Part shown: piece after piece, positions 1 to 5,633 of the stretch
Layout: every line of letters begins with the position of its first letter
Position numbering within the stretch: the first letter of the stretch is position 1
Assembly (NCBI GenBank): GCA_019119745.1
Contig: DWWI01000231.1
Location: 1-5,772 of the forward strand
DNA from: Candidatus Mediterraneibacter gallistercoris
GTDB taxonomy: Bacteria; Bacillota_A; Clostridia; Lachnospirales; Lachnospiraceae
Direction: 5' to 3'
DNA length: 5,772 nt
The notes under the pieces: generated by a model
What the model was told of the DNA's origin: nothing
Databases searched by the model: none
Seen by the model: the letters and a program-made list of their open reading frames with translations, nothing else
Program-made: the position numbers and the translations under genes

Positions 1-606
1 ATCGGTCTTTCTTCCACTCTGTGTACGCTGGCGCAGGGGACGGCAACCAGCGAGATACTGGACTACTTTGGCCTTGAAGTCACAGAGAAGATGGTAACCC
101 TGACCGTAGTATCGGACGATACATGGAAACAGGTAAAACGGGAACTTGAGGACAGGTTACAGATTGACGTCCCCGGCACGGGCATCGCGTTTCTGATGCC
201 GCTGTCCAGTGTGGGCGGCAAGAAGGTGCTGCAGTTTCTGATCGACGGACAGAAGGTTGAAAAAGTAGAGGAGAGTGTCATGAAGAATACAAATTATGAA
301 CTGATCATCGTAGTCGCAAATCACGGGCACAGCGAGGAAGTGATGGACGCCGCGAGAGCGAAGGGCGCAGGAGGCGGTACCGTGATCCACGCAAAGGGAA
401 CAGGGCTTGAGAGAGCAGAGAAGTTCCTCGGAGTATCCATCGCGGATGAAAAAGAACTCATCCTGATCGTCACAAAGTCAGAGTCGAAAAATGCGATCAT
501 GAAATCCATTATGGATCATGCGGGGCTTGAGAGCAAAGCCCGCTCTGTCGTATTCTCTCTCCCGGTGACGGACACCGCCGGGCTGAGGCTGCAGGAAATC
601 CAGTAA
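1..606 (+). CDS. Tandem PII-like (P-II family) nitrogen regulator-type protein, 5' end cut by the window
   Basis: The reading frame is open from base 1 to the TAA at 604-606, so 201 residues are visible and the start lies upstream; the ATG at 91 falls inside a domain and is not the likely start. Two consecutive PII-like ferredoxin folds can be read. The first is cut at its N-terminus and runs to about visible residue 75. The second runs from about 95 (KNTNYELIIVV) through a T-loop-like glycine-rich stretch (GAGGGTVIHAKGTG, about 122-135) to a C-terminal strand ending in SLPVTDTAGL, which resembles the ending of GlnB/GlnK proteins. A classical PII is about 112 residues with one domain, so this is a double-domain version. 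The uridylylated-tyrosine T-loop signature of GlnB is not visible. Known PII proteins sense ATP/ADP and 2-oxoglutarate and bind transporters or enzymes; the ligand and partner here are unknown. I recall such proteins lying next to DUF1538 membrane proteins in Firmicutes, but the upstream neighbour is out of view. Confidence 0.8.
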   Translation: MGLSSTLCTLAQGTATSEILDYFGLEVTEKMVTLTVVSDDTWKQVKRELEDRLQIDVPGTGIAFLMPLSSVGGKKVLQFLIDGQKVEKVEESVMKNTNYELIIVVANHGHSEEVMDAARAKGAGGGTVIHAKGTGLERAEKFLGVSIADEKELILIVTKSESKNAIMKSIMDHAGLESKARSVVFSLPVTDTAGLRLQEIQ

Positions 607-633
607 CAGGCCGCTGCTTTAGAAAAAGTTCAT

Positions 634-662
634 TTGTATAAGCTGTGTAACTGTACTATAAT
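634..662 (+). promoter_or_regulatory. Probable sigma-A promoter of the clpX-like gene
   Basis: A perfect TATAAT at 657-662 is preceded, after a 17-nt spacer, by TTGTAT at 634-639, which matches only TTG of the -35 consensus. Transcription would start near 669, giving a leader of about 75 nt before the ATG at 744. It sits in the only spacer between the PII-like gene and clpX, so clpX probably has its own promoter; read-through from upstream is not excluded because I see no clear terminator after 606. Confidence 0.5.
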
Positions 663-681
663 AAAAAAACCGGATGTGTGC

Positions 682-701
682 GCATTTTACAGAAAAAATG
701 C
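682..701 (+). other. Small AT-rich stem-loop in the clpX leader
   Basis: GCATTTT (682-688) and AAAATGC (695-701) are perfectly complementary and enclose a 6-nt loop. No T-run follows, so this is not a convincing terminator. It lies between the proposed transcription start and the RBS and might affect mRNA stability. The weak A/T pairing means it could be chance. Confidence 0.25.
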
Positions 702-729
702 TGCGGGCTGACGGAGATTAATTGATTGC

Positions 730-736
730 AGAAGGG
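730..736 (+). promoter_or_regulatory. RBS fixing the clpX start at 744
   Basis: AGAAGGG lies 7 nt before the ATG at 744. It overlaps the codons that follow the in-frame TTG at 726, so it cannot serve that TTG. This makes the ATG at 744 the better start and shortens the reading frame by six residues. Confidence 0.7.
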
Positions 737-743
737 AATTAAT

Positions 744-2234
744 ATGTCGGATCAGGATTTCATCATAGTAGATGAGGAAGATAAAGAAAAAGAGAATAAC
801 GGACAGGGCAGCCCGTCCGGAGAGGAGAAGAAACAGGAAGTTGTTTCCTCCGATAAAAAAGACGGCGGTTCGGATAAGAAAGATGACGACGGATATGAGA
901 AGATCTGTTTTATCTGTCACCGTCCGGAGAGCGTGACGGGGAAGATGATTGATCTTCCCAATAATATTACAGTGTGTCCGGACTGTATGCAGAGAAGCTT
1001 TGACGCCATGACCAACGGCTCGGTGGATTTGAACCGTCTGATGAATATGCCGGGCGTACAGTTCTTCAATATGTCGGATCTGGAGAATATGCAGCCGAAA
1101 CCGCAGAAGATTAAGAAGAAAAAGGAAAAACCGAAAGAATTCCATAAACTGGATATCAAGAACATTCCGGCGCCCCACAAGATCAAGGCAAAGCTGGATG
1201 AATATGTGGTGGGGCAGGAGTATGCGAAGAAAGCAATGTCCGTCGCTGTGTACAATCATTACAAGAGAGTAGCCACGGATACAATGGACGACATCGAGAT
1301 CGAGAAGTCCAATATGCTTATGATCGGGCCGACAGGAAGCGGAAAGACTTATCTTGTCAAAACGCTTGCGAGACTCCTTGACGTGCCGCTTGCGATCACG
1401 GACGCCACATCACTTACAGAGGCCGGATACATAGGCGACGATATCGAGAGTGTAGTATCTAAGCTGCTGGCAGCCGCGGACAATGATGTGGAGAAAGCGG
1501 AACAGGGTATCATCTTTATCGATGAGATTGATAAGATCGCCAAGAAACGCAACTCCAATCAGAGAGATGTGAGCGGTGAGTCCGTACAGCAGGGAATGCT
1601 GAAACTCCTCGAGGGCAGCGATGTGGAAGTGCCGGTGGGCGCCAACAGTAAGAATGCCATGGTGCCGCTGACCACGGTCAACACAAAGAATATCCTTTTC
1701 ATCTGTGGAGGAGCTTTCCCGGATCTGGAGGAGATTATCAAAGAACGTCTCCAGAAGAAGACTTCCATGGGATTTAATTCAGAGCTCAAAGACAAGTATG
1801 AAAATGACAAGGATCTTCTTTCAAAGGTTACGGTTGAAGATTTGAGAAAGTTTGGTATGATACCGGAGTTTCTCGGACGTCTTCCGATTATCTTTACACT
1901 GAAGCCGCTCGACAAAGATATGATGGTCAAGATATTAAAAGAGCCGAGAAATGCGATCTTAAAACAGTACCAGAAGCTGCTTGCCCTTGACGAGGTGAAG
2001 CTGGACTTCGATCAGGGCGCTCTCGAAGCAATTGCAGAGAAGGCTATGGAGAAGGATACCGGAGCCCGGGCTCTGCGTGCCATTATCGAGGAATTCATGC
2101 TGGATATTATGTACGAGATTCCGAAGGATGACAGCATCGGCGAGGTCGTTATCACGAGAGAATATATCGAGGGGACCGGCGGACCGATTATACGGTTGAG
2201 AGGGCAGGAAGTGCCGCAGCTTGAACAGAATTAA
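744..2234 (+). CDS. clpX: ClpX-like AAA+ unfoldase, divergent paralogue (496 aa)
   Basis: ATP-dependent unfoldase of the ClpX family; classical ClpX threads tagged proteins into the ClpP peptidase in the cytoplasm. Domains in order: a charged low-complexity N-terminal extension (about 1-50); a C4 zinc-binding domain (C55, C58, C78, C81); a lysine-rich linker (about 118-133); then the AAA+ module. This module has Walker A GPTGSGKT (195-202), pore-1 loop GYIG (228-231), Walker B IIFIDEID (256-263, catalytic E261), the arginine finger in GRLP (R379) and sensor 2 in GAR (R442). The ATPase residues are all intact. Two substrate or partner features differ from textbook ClpX (about 424 aa in E. coli). 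The RKH pore-entrance loop reads roughly GANSKNAM (299-306), keeping one Lys but no Arg or His. The ClpP-contacting IGF tripeptide is MGF (342-344). No clpP, tig or lon gene is beside it, unlike the usual clpP-clpX arrangement, so a second ClpX with its own substrates is inferred. The main housekeeping ClpX would be elsewhere. Confidence 0.92.
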   Translation: MSDQDFIIVDEEDKEKENNGQGSPSGEEKKQEVVSSDKKDGGSDKKDDDGYEKICFICHRPESVTGKMIDLPNNITVCPDCMQRSFDAMTNGSVDLNRLMNMPGVQFFNMSDLENMQPKPQKIKKKKEKPKEFHKLDIKNIPAPHKIKAKLDEYVVGQEYAKKAMSVAVYNHYKRVATDTMDDIEIEKSNMLMIGPTGSGKTYLVKTLARLLDVPLAITDATSLTEAGYIGDDIESVVSKLLAAADNDVEKAEQGIIFIDEIDKIAKKRNSNQRDVSGESVQQGMLKLLEGSDVEVPVGANSKNAMVPLTTVNTKNILFICGGAFPDLEEIIKERLQKKTSMGFNSELKDKYENDKDLLSKVTVEDLRKFGMIPEFLGRLPIIFTLKPLDKDMMVKILKEPRNAILKQYQKLLALDEVKLDFDQGALEAIAEKAMEKDTGARALRAIIEEFMLDIMYEIPKDDSIGEVVITREYIEGTGGPIIRLRGQEVPQLEQN

Positions 2235-2248
2235 AAATGTATAAATAC

Positions 2249-2291
2249 AGACAGCGCATCACACAAATTGTTTCTGTGTGATGCGCTGTCT
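2249..2291. terminator. Bidirectional stem-loop terminator between clpX and the convergent subtilase gene
   Basis: A perfect 17-bp inverted repeat (AGACAGCGCATCACACA and its complement, 2249-2265 and 2275-2291) encloses a 9-nt loop. It begins 14 nt after the clpX stop and ends 7 nt before the subtilase stop. On the - strand the stem is followed by a T-rich stretch (2230-2247 complement, including five T in a row), so it works best for the subtilase. On the + strand the tail is only TTCTTAT, a weaker signal. A stem this long and perfect between convergent genes is well explained as a shared terminator. Confidence 0.85.
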
Positions 2292-2298
2292 TCTTATG

Positions 2299-4008
2299 TC
2301 AGAGCTGCCGCATTGTTTCAAACGTGTTATACAGATTGAGCTGACCGTACCCCCACTCCCGGTTCGGATACTCCATGGTCTTTGGGCGTACCGCACCGAG
2401 GATCAGAAGGCTTTTGATCTGGAAAGAGTCGATGCCGGAGACTTTCTGGATATCAAGGATCCATTCCAGCATCAGCGCCACAGCTCCGGATGTGATAGCG
2501 GCTGAGATGCAGGAGCCGGTGCGGGAAGAGAATCTGTCTCCGGGAAGAGCGCCTGTCACGTTAACGCCCGGAGCCGTGATGTCAGGCTTGAGCCGTCCGG
2601 TCCGTGTGTAGCCTCTCCCCGATGACTGGGAAACCGCGCCCGTAGTTCCGTTATAGTAGGATACGACAACGGGACTGTCAGTATTGGCGGGATTTGTGAG
2701 GGTGTAGTACGGATCAGATTCCAGGAAGAAGACTTCACCGGTGAGAAATTCCGTCAGCGGAAGCCACATGTGGAAATGTCCGTCCGCGACAGTGAGCGGT
2801 TCCACAATGATCTTCCAGATGCCGGGGGCAGGTGCGTTAAAGCGGAAGAATACCAGCTCGGAACTGCTTTTTTCCACAAGGAGCCGGTAATCCACTGAGA
2901 CTTTCGTGCGCTCGAAGAGAAAGTCGATCTCGGCGCTGGCGCCCACCCGGAAAGGAATACGGGAAGTATTTTCCCCCGAAGGCGAGATGATGGATATGGA
3001 GAGGATATTTGGTACTTCAGTCCAAAGCTCCAGAGAGAAGCCGGTTACATTTTCGCCGACTCTTAATTCCACTGTCTTAGTATCCTCTGTATTTTCCAGT
3101 GTATTAAAATAATGGTGCCGTTTGTCAGCCTCGTTTCCGGTGCCGATCACAGTGATATGGTTCGCCCTTGTGCTGTAGCCTTCGATCAGAAAAGAGAGAG
3201 GCAGTGTGCCGATATGCCCTCCCATGCTGGAGCCGCACGTAATGCATATGACCAGCGGCATTCCCAGACTGTCGGCAAGATCATTCAGATATTTGAGCCC
3301 CAGCATCAGATCCGTTTCCTGATAGCAGACTGCGTTGCCGGGAATAAAATAGTAATCTCTCAGGTACTGTTTCGCCTGTTTCAGCTTGACCATGGCAATG
3401 GCGGCTTCCGGAGCTGCCCCGAGAAACTGTTCTCCGGCGTCGGCTCCGCCCGCCGCAAGGCTTGCGGCATAAGTGCCGTGTCCGCTTTCGTCTGTGGATG
3501 GAACCAGTTCGAGCGGTTCTTCAGACTGAAGAGCACTGTTGATCTGTTCCTGTGTGTATTCACTGCCATAAGAAAAATCCCGGGGCGGAGTGCCGCTCTG
3601 CACCGTCTGGTCCCAGATGGCGGCAATCCGCGTAGAGCCGTCAAGATTCCGAAAGACCTTGTTCGTATAATCAATGCCGCTGTCCATGAAGCCGATCAGG
3701 ATCCCGTTTCCCTTCAACTGCAGGGTGGGGTAATTCTGGACGGGAAGTATCCCGGTCTGATTCAGCGTCTCCATGCTGATAGGAGCATAACACTTGGGGA
3801 TGGAATTATAGGAATATTTGGGGAGCGTGATAGGATCGGCCGCCGATGCGGGGAGATAAATGCATTTATATCCGAATCCGGCATCCTGCTCGCAGTGATC
3901 CGCCTGCATAATGCTGTCAAAAAAAGAAGTCCGGACGTGATTGCCGATAAAATCACGGTAGTCTTCGGACAGAATCTGTTGTCTGCATGTTTCAAGATCT
4001 GATGGCAT
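2299..4008 (-). CDS. Csp-like S8 family (subtilisin-fold) protein with cysteine at the catalytic serine position (569 aa)
   Basis: Subtilase of the clostridial Csp type, the family of the CspA/B/C spore-germination proteins, where CspB cleaves pro-SleC. Residues about 1-75 form a prodomain-like region. The catalytic fold starts near 95, with Asp109 in MDSGIDY, His177 in ESGHGTYAAS and the oxyanion Asn292 in GTGNEADKRHH. An inserted beta-rich segment of about 125 residues (about 310-435) resembles the jelly-roll domain of C. perfringens CspB. The last catalytic block reads TGSCISAAITSGA. Gapless alignment with the usual GTSMA..HVAG block places Cys500 where the nucleophile Ser belongs. No signal peptide is visible, so it is probably cytoplasmic or spore-associated. 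The start is supported by AAGGAGA 8 nt upstream (complement of 4017-4023). The gene stands alone, convergent with clpX. It could be a pseudoprotease, as CspC is, or a thiol variant; a role in germination is inferred from family only. Confidence 0.88.
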   Translation of the reverse strand: MPSDLETCRQQILSEDYRDFIGNHVRTSFFDSIMQADHCEQDAGFGYKCIYLPASAADPITLPKYSYNSIPKCYAPISMETLNQTGILPVQNYPTLQLKGNGILIGFMDSGIDYTNKVFRNLDGSTRIAAIWDQTVQSGTPPRDFSYGSEYTQEQINSALQSEEPLELVPSTDESGHGTYAASLAAGGADAGEQFLGAAPEAAIAMVKLKQAKQYLRDYYFIPGNAVCYQETDLMLGLKYLNDLADSLGMPLVICITCGSSMGGHIGTLPLSFLIEGYSTRANHITVIGTGNEADKRHHYFNTLENTEDTKTVELRVGENVTGFSLELWTEVPNILSISIISPSGENTSRIPFRVGASAEIDFLFERTKVSVDYRLLVEKSSSELVFFRFNAPAPGIWKIIVEPLTVADGHFHMWLPLTEFLTGEVFFLESDPYYTLTNPANTDSPVVVSYYNGTTGAVSQSSGRGYTRTGRLKPDITAPGVNVTGALPGDRFSSRTGSCISAAITSGAVALMLEWILDIQKVSGIDSFQIKSLLILGAVRPKTMEYPNREWGYGQLNLYNTFETMRQL

Positions 4009-4029
4009 ACTATGTATCTCCTTGATTAT

Positions 4030-4058
4030 TTTATATAAGCAGGCAGGTAGATAAACAA
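4030..4058 (-). promoter_or_regulatory. Possible promoter of the subtilase gene
   Basis: Reading the - strand, TTGTTT (complement of 4053-4058), a 17-nt spacer and TATAAA (complement of 4030-4035) form a sigma-A-like pair. The predicted start would lie only about 15-17 nt before the ATG at 4008, nearly at the RBS (4017-4023), so the leader would be very short. The -35 match is poor. A sporulation sigma factor promoter cannot be excluded but I do not recognise one. Confidence 0.35.
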
Positions 4059-4096
4059 AGCAGCGCCCGCCTGAATCATCCTATGCAGGAGAAGCT

Positions 4097-4253
4097 GCGG
4101 GTATGCAGACCAGCCCGCGCCATTCGCAAAGCCGCACTGCCGTGCTTATCGCGGCGATGCCGCATCTTTGCTCATAAGAAGGCGCTCACCCCATCAGCCA
4201 GGCAGTCGCCGGATCTTTATGCAAGCATAAATCCGTCGCCTGCTGACAGATGG
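4097..4253. other. Structured GC-rich intergenic block (run of hairpins; possible dispersed palindromic repeat or structured RNA)
   Basis: This is the core of the 400-base gap between the divergent subtilase and zinc-ribbon genes, and it holds no convincing gene. Consecutive inverted repeats can be read. GCGGG/CCCGC pair at 4097-4101 and 4114-4118. A three-way-junction-like unit is closed by GCAAAG (4126-4131) and CTTTGC (4166-4171), with two inner hairpins: GCAC/GTGC (4134-4137, 4142-4145) and GCGGC/GCCGC (4151-4155, 4159-4163). A long imperfect hairpin follows at 4191-4253. Base composition is richer in G+C than the AT-rich DNA on both sides. It lies upstream of both flanking promoters, so it is not in either mRNA leader as mapped here. 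An intergenic mobile repeat, a small RNA gene or protein-bound DNA are all possible; I cannot name a family. Confidence 0.5.
4191..4253. repeat. Long imperfect palindrome within the structured block
   Basis: The core runs from 4202 to 4243. TTTATG (4216-4221) pairs with CATAAA (4226-4231) around a 4-nt CAAG loop. CGGA (4210-4213) pairs with TCCG (4232-4235), leaving T4214-C4215 bulged. CG/CG and GCAG/CTGC continue the stem with two single mismatches. CCATC (4191-4195) and GATGG (4249-4253) can close an outer stem across an internal loop. No T-run follows on either strand, so it is not an intrinsic terminator. Confidence 0.5.
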
Positions 4254-4295
4254 CTGAACTGTTGGTTAAAAAAGTATAAATTCTGGGGTGTTTTC

Positions 4296-4323
4296 TTGAA
4301 GTTGACAGATAATAGGGTATAAT
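4296..4323 (+). promoter_or_regulatory. Sigma-A promoter of the zinc-ribbon/lspA-like operon
   Basis: TTGAAG (4296-4301), a 16-nt spacer and a perfect TATAAT (4318-4323) form a good pair; the start would be near 4330, giving a leader of about 79 nt. A full-consensus TTGACA at 4302-4307 is too close to this -10 (10 nt). It could pair with an AT-rich hexamer around 4325-4331 at normal spacing, so two overlapping promoters are possible. Confidence 0.65.
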
Positions 4324-4361
4324 AATTATATGTTTGGACGTCAAAAGCGGATGTCGGTTTT

Positions 4362-4385
4362 GGACGTGATTTGTCCGCGGCGGAC
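4362..4385 (+). promoter_or_regulatory. Leader with mutually exclusive GGAC/GTCC hairpins
   Basis: GTCC (4373-4376) can pair with GGAC upstream (4362-4365, 7-nt loop) or with GGAC downstream (4382-4385, 5-nt loop). The second hairpin ends 8 nt before the RBS AAAGGAG (4394-4400). A further TTTGGACGT copy lies at 4333-4341. Two short alternative stems in a leader suggest a possible switch, but the stems have only 4 bp and may be chance. Confidence 0.25.
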
Positions 4386-4408
4386 GAAAGAAGAAAGGAG
4401 TTACTACT

Positions 4409-5056
4409 ATGAAAGATTTTTTTGAAGATTTAGGGAAACGCATCGGCGAGACTGCGGAGACAATGACAAATATGGCCGGAGAGGCTATTGAAATCCAACG
4501 CCTGAAAAGCCAGATCCGCACTCTCGCAAGGGGAAATGCGGTGGACCTGATGGAGCTCGGAAAGTCAATCTATGACCGTTATAAAGCAGGCGAGGAAGTT
4601 GAGGAGAGCGCGCAGGCTCTCTGCGATGCGATTAAAGACAGAGAGACAACGATCGGTGATTACGAGAGAAAAATTTCCAAAATCAAAGGCGCTTCCAAAT
4701 GTTCCAACTGTGGAAAAATGGTAGGAAAAGATATGGCATACTGTCCGTACTGCGGTGAAAAAGTTGCTGCAGCAGATGAGGCTGAGGGTGAAGAAGCAGG
4801 AAACAATGATACCGTAGATGAGGCGGCAGATGATTATGTGGGACAGGTAAAAGAGAAAATGGCGGGCGCCGCGGAAAAAGCTGCGGACAAAGCAGACGAG
4901 GCGGCAAAAAAGGTCAGCGATATAGCGGAAAAGGCCGCGGAAAAGACCGGTGATATAGCCGGGAAGGCCGCAGAAAAGACCGGCGAGATGGCAGAGAAAG
5001 CAGCGGAAAAGATCAATGATGCCGCAGAGAAAGTTTCAGGTAAATTAAATGAATAG
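4409..5056 (+). CDS. Zinc-ribbon protein with LEA-like 11-residue repeat tail (215 aa)
   Basis: I do not recognise a named family. Three parts are visible. Residues 1-95 are predicted helical, with a likely coiled coil around 25-92. A zinc ribbon uses C98, C101, C112 and C115 (CSNCG and CPYCG knuckles). An acidic linker (about 122-142) leads to an Ala/Lys/Glu-rich amphipathic tail (about 150-215) built of 11-residue units such as AEKAAEKTGDI, AGKAAEKTGEM and AEKAAEKINDA. Such 11-mers are typical of group 3 LEA and YtxH-like proteins, which form amphipathic helices on membranes or under stress. No signal peptide or transmembrane segment is seen, so it is cytoplasmic, perhaps membrane-peripheral. 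The start is backed by AAAGGAG 8 nt upstream and its own promoter. The stop overlaps the next start by 8 nt, so it is cotranscribed and probably translationally coupled with the LspA-like gene. A link to envelope or stress physiology is inference. Confidence 0.85.
   Translation: MKDFFEDLGKRIGETAETMTNMAGEAIEIQRLKSQIRTLARGNAVDLMELGKSIYDRYKAGEEVEESAQALCDAIKDRETTIGDYERKISKIKGASKCSNCGKMVGKDMAYCPYCGEKVAAADEAEGEEAGNNDTVDEAADDYVGQVKEKMAGAAEKAADKADEAAKKVSDIAEKAAEKTGDIAGKAAEKTGEMAEKAAEKINDAAEKVSGKLNE
4925..5023 (+). repeat. Three in-frame 33-nt tandem repeats coding the LEA-like units
   Basis: Three 33-nt units (4925-4957, 4958-4990, 4991-5023) encode residues 173-205. The first two are nearly identical in protein (AEKAAEKTGDI, AGKAAEKTGEM) and share the AAGGCCGC and GAAAAGACCGG blocks in DNA. 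A diverged fourth unit (AEKVSGKLNE) ends the protein and an earlier one lies at residues 155-165. Such repeats can expand or contract by slippage without breaking the frame. Confidence 0.75.
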
Positions 5057-5573
5057 GAAATGGTTTCTGATTGAAACAGCAGGATTATTTGCGGCGGATC
5101 AGCTGCTTAAGACATATGCGGAGCAGAATCTTGACAAAAAAGAAGAACGGAAACTTGCAGGATCGGTTGTGCTCAGAAGGGTGCACAATAAAGGAATGTG
5201 TCTGGGAATTTTGTCAGAAAAGCAGACAGTGGTACGGTATTTATCTCTGGCTGCGGCAGGAATAGTGACAGTATGTCAGGCGGTTGCGTCGTTTGGCAGA
5301 AAAGGATTCTGGAAAAAACAGGGCCTTGCCCTGATGTCGGCGGGTGCATGGAGCAACACGTTCGACCGTTTTGCCCGGGGATGCGTGGTCGACTATGTCG
5401 GGTTTAAGGTGAAGGATCCTAAAATTGCAGAGATCACATATAATCTGGGAGATTTCTTTATAGCGGCGGGAGCTGTGATCTTGTCGTTGTGTTCAGTGTT
5501 TTCCCCTTCAAACAAGAAAAAAGAGAAAATACAGAGAACAGAAGATATCGAAGAACAGATGCAAGAAAGATAA
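5049..5573 (+). CDS. lspA: Signal peptidase II (LspA)-like membrane aspartic protease, divergent (174 aa)
   Basis: LspA removes the signal peptide of prolipoproteins after lipidation, in the cytoplasmic membrane. Four likely transmembrane segments are seen at about 5-22, 61-82, 90-104 and 133-153, as in LspA. Family motifs in order: DQLLK (17-21); HNKGMCLG (46-53) for the usual N-x-G-AxF block; SNTFDR (102-107) for GNxxDR, with catalytic Asp106; VVDYVGF (113-119); and YNLGDFF (131-137) for FNxAD, with catalytic Asp135. Both catalytic aspartates are present, so activity is plausible, but the Gly-to-Ser, Ala-to-Gly and GMCLG changes mark it as divergent. Length is near the family norm (about 150-170). 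A charged tail follows residue 155. The ATG overlaps the end of the zinc-ribbon gene (ATGAATAG), with only a weak CAGG RBS (5037-5040), which suggests translational coupling. It may be a second LspA with special substrates; the standard copy, if any, is outside this window. Confidence 0.85.
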   Translation: MNRKWFLIETAGLFAADQLLKTYAEQNLDKKEERKLAGSVVLRRVHNKGMCLGILSEKQTVVRYLSLAAAGIVTVCQAVASFGRKGFWKKQGLALMSAGAWSNTFDRFARGCVVDYVGFKVKDPKIAEITYNLGDFFIAAGAVILSLCSVFSPSNKKKEKIQRTEDIEEQMQER

Positions 5574-5578
5574 ACAGG

Positions 5579-5601
5579 CAGCGCCGGGGATACCGGCGCT
5601 G
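5579..5601. terminator. GC-rich stem-loop between the lspA-like operon and the convergent HAD gene
   Basis: CAGCGCCGG (5579-5587) and CCGGCGCTG (5593-5601) form a perfect 9-bp stem with a 5-nt loop, 5 nt after the lspA-like stop. The T-tract is poor on both strands. Its placement between convergent genes suggests a terminator or 3'-end stabiliser for one or both. Confidence 0.6.
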
Positions 5602-5633
5602 TAACTGTGTTAGATCAAGTGTATGTTTTATAG

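Noticed and set aside
726..743. TTG at 726 as the clpX start
   Set aside because: No RBS upstream of it, whereas AGAAGGG is well placed for the ATG at 744.
687..1259. A 190-codon frame on the - strand opposite the clpX N-terminal half
   Set aside because: Leu/Phe/His-rich mirror of Lys/Glu-rich ClpX codons, with no motif; a shadow.
3112..4002. A 296-codon open frame on the + strand
   Set aside because: It lies wholly antisense to the well-supported subtilase, has no recognisable domain and no good RBS; a shadow frame.
4202..4243. The long intergenic hairpin as an intrinsic terminator
   Set aside because: No T-run follows on either strand, and both flanking genes point away from it.
4083..4322. 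A 79-codon + strand frame in the divergent intergenic region
   Set aside because: No Shine-Dalgarno before the ATG; it runs through the hairpins and the promoter, and the peptide has no recognisable fold.
4302..4323. TTGACA (4302-4307) paired with TATAAT (4318-4323)
   Set aside because: The spacing is only 10 nt; TTGAAG at 4296 gives a workable 16 nt instead.
4834..5016. A - strand frame rich in Phe/Ser/Ala repeats
   Set aside because: It is the complement of the LEA-like repeat codons and has no independent support.
4925..5023. CRISPR-like array
   Set aside because: The repeats are contiguous, in frame and protein-coding, with no spacers.
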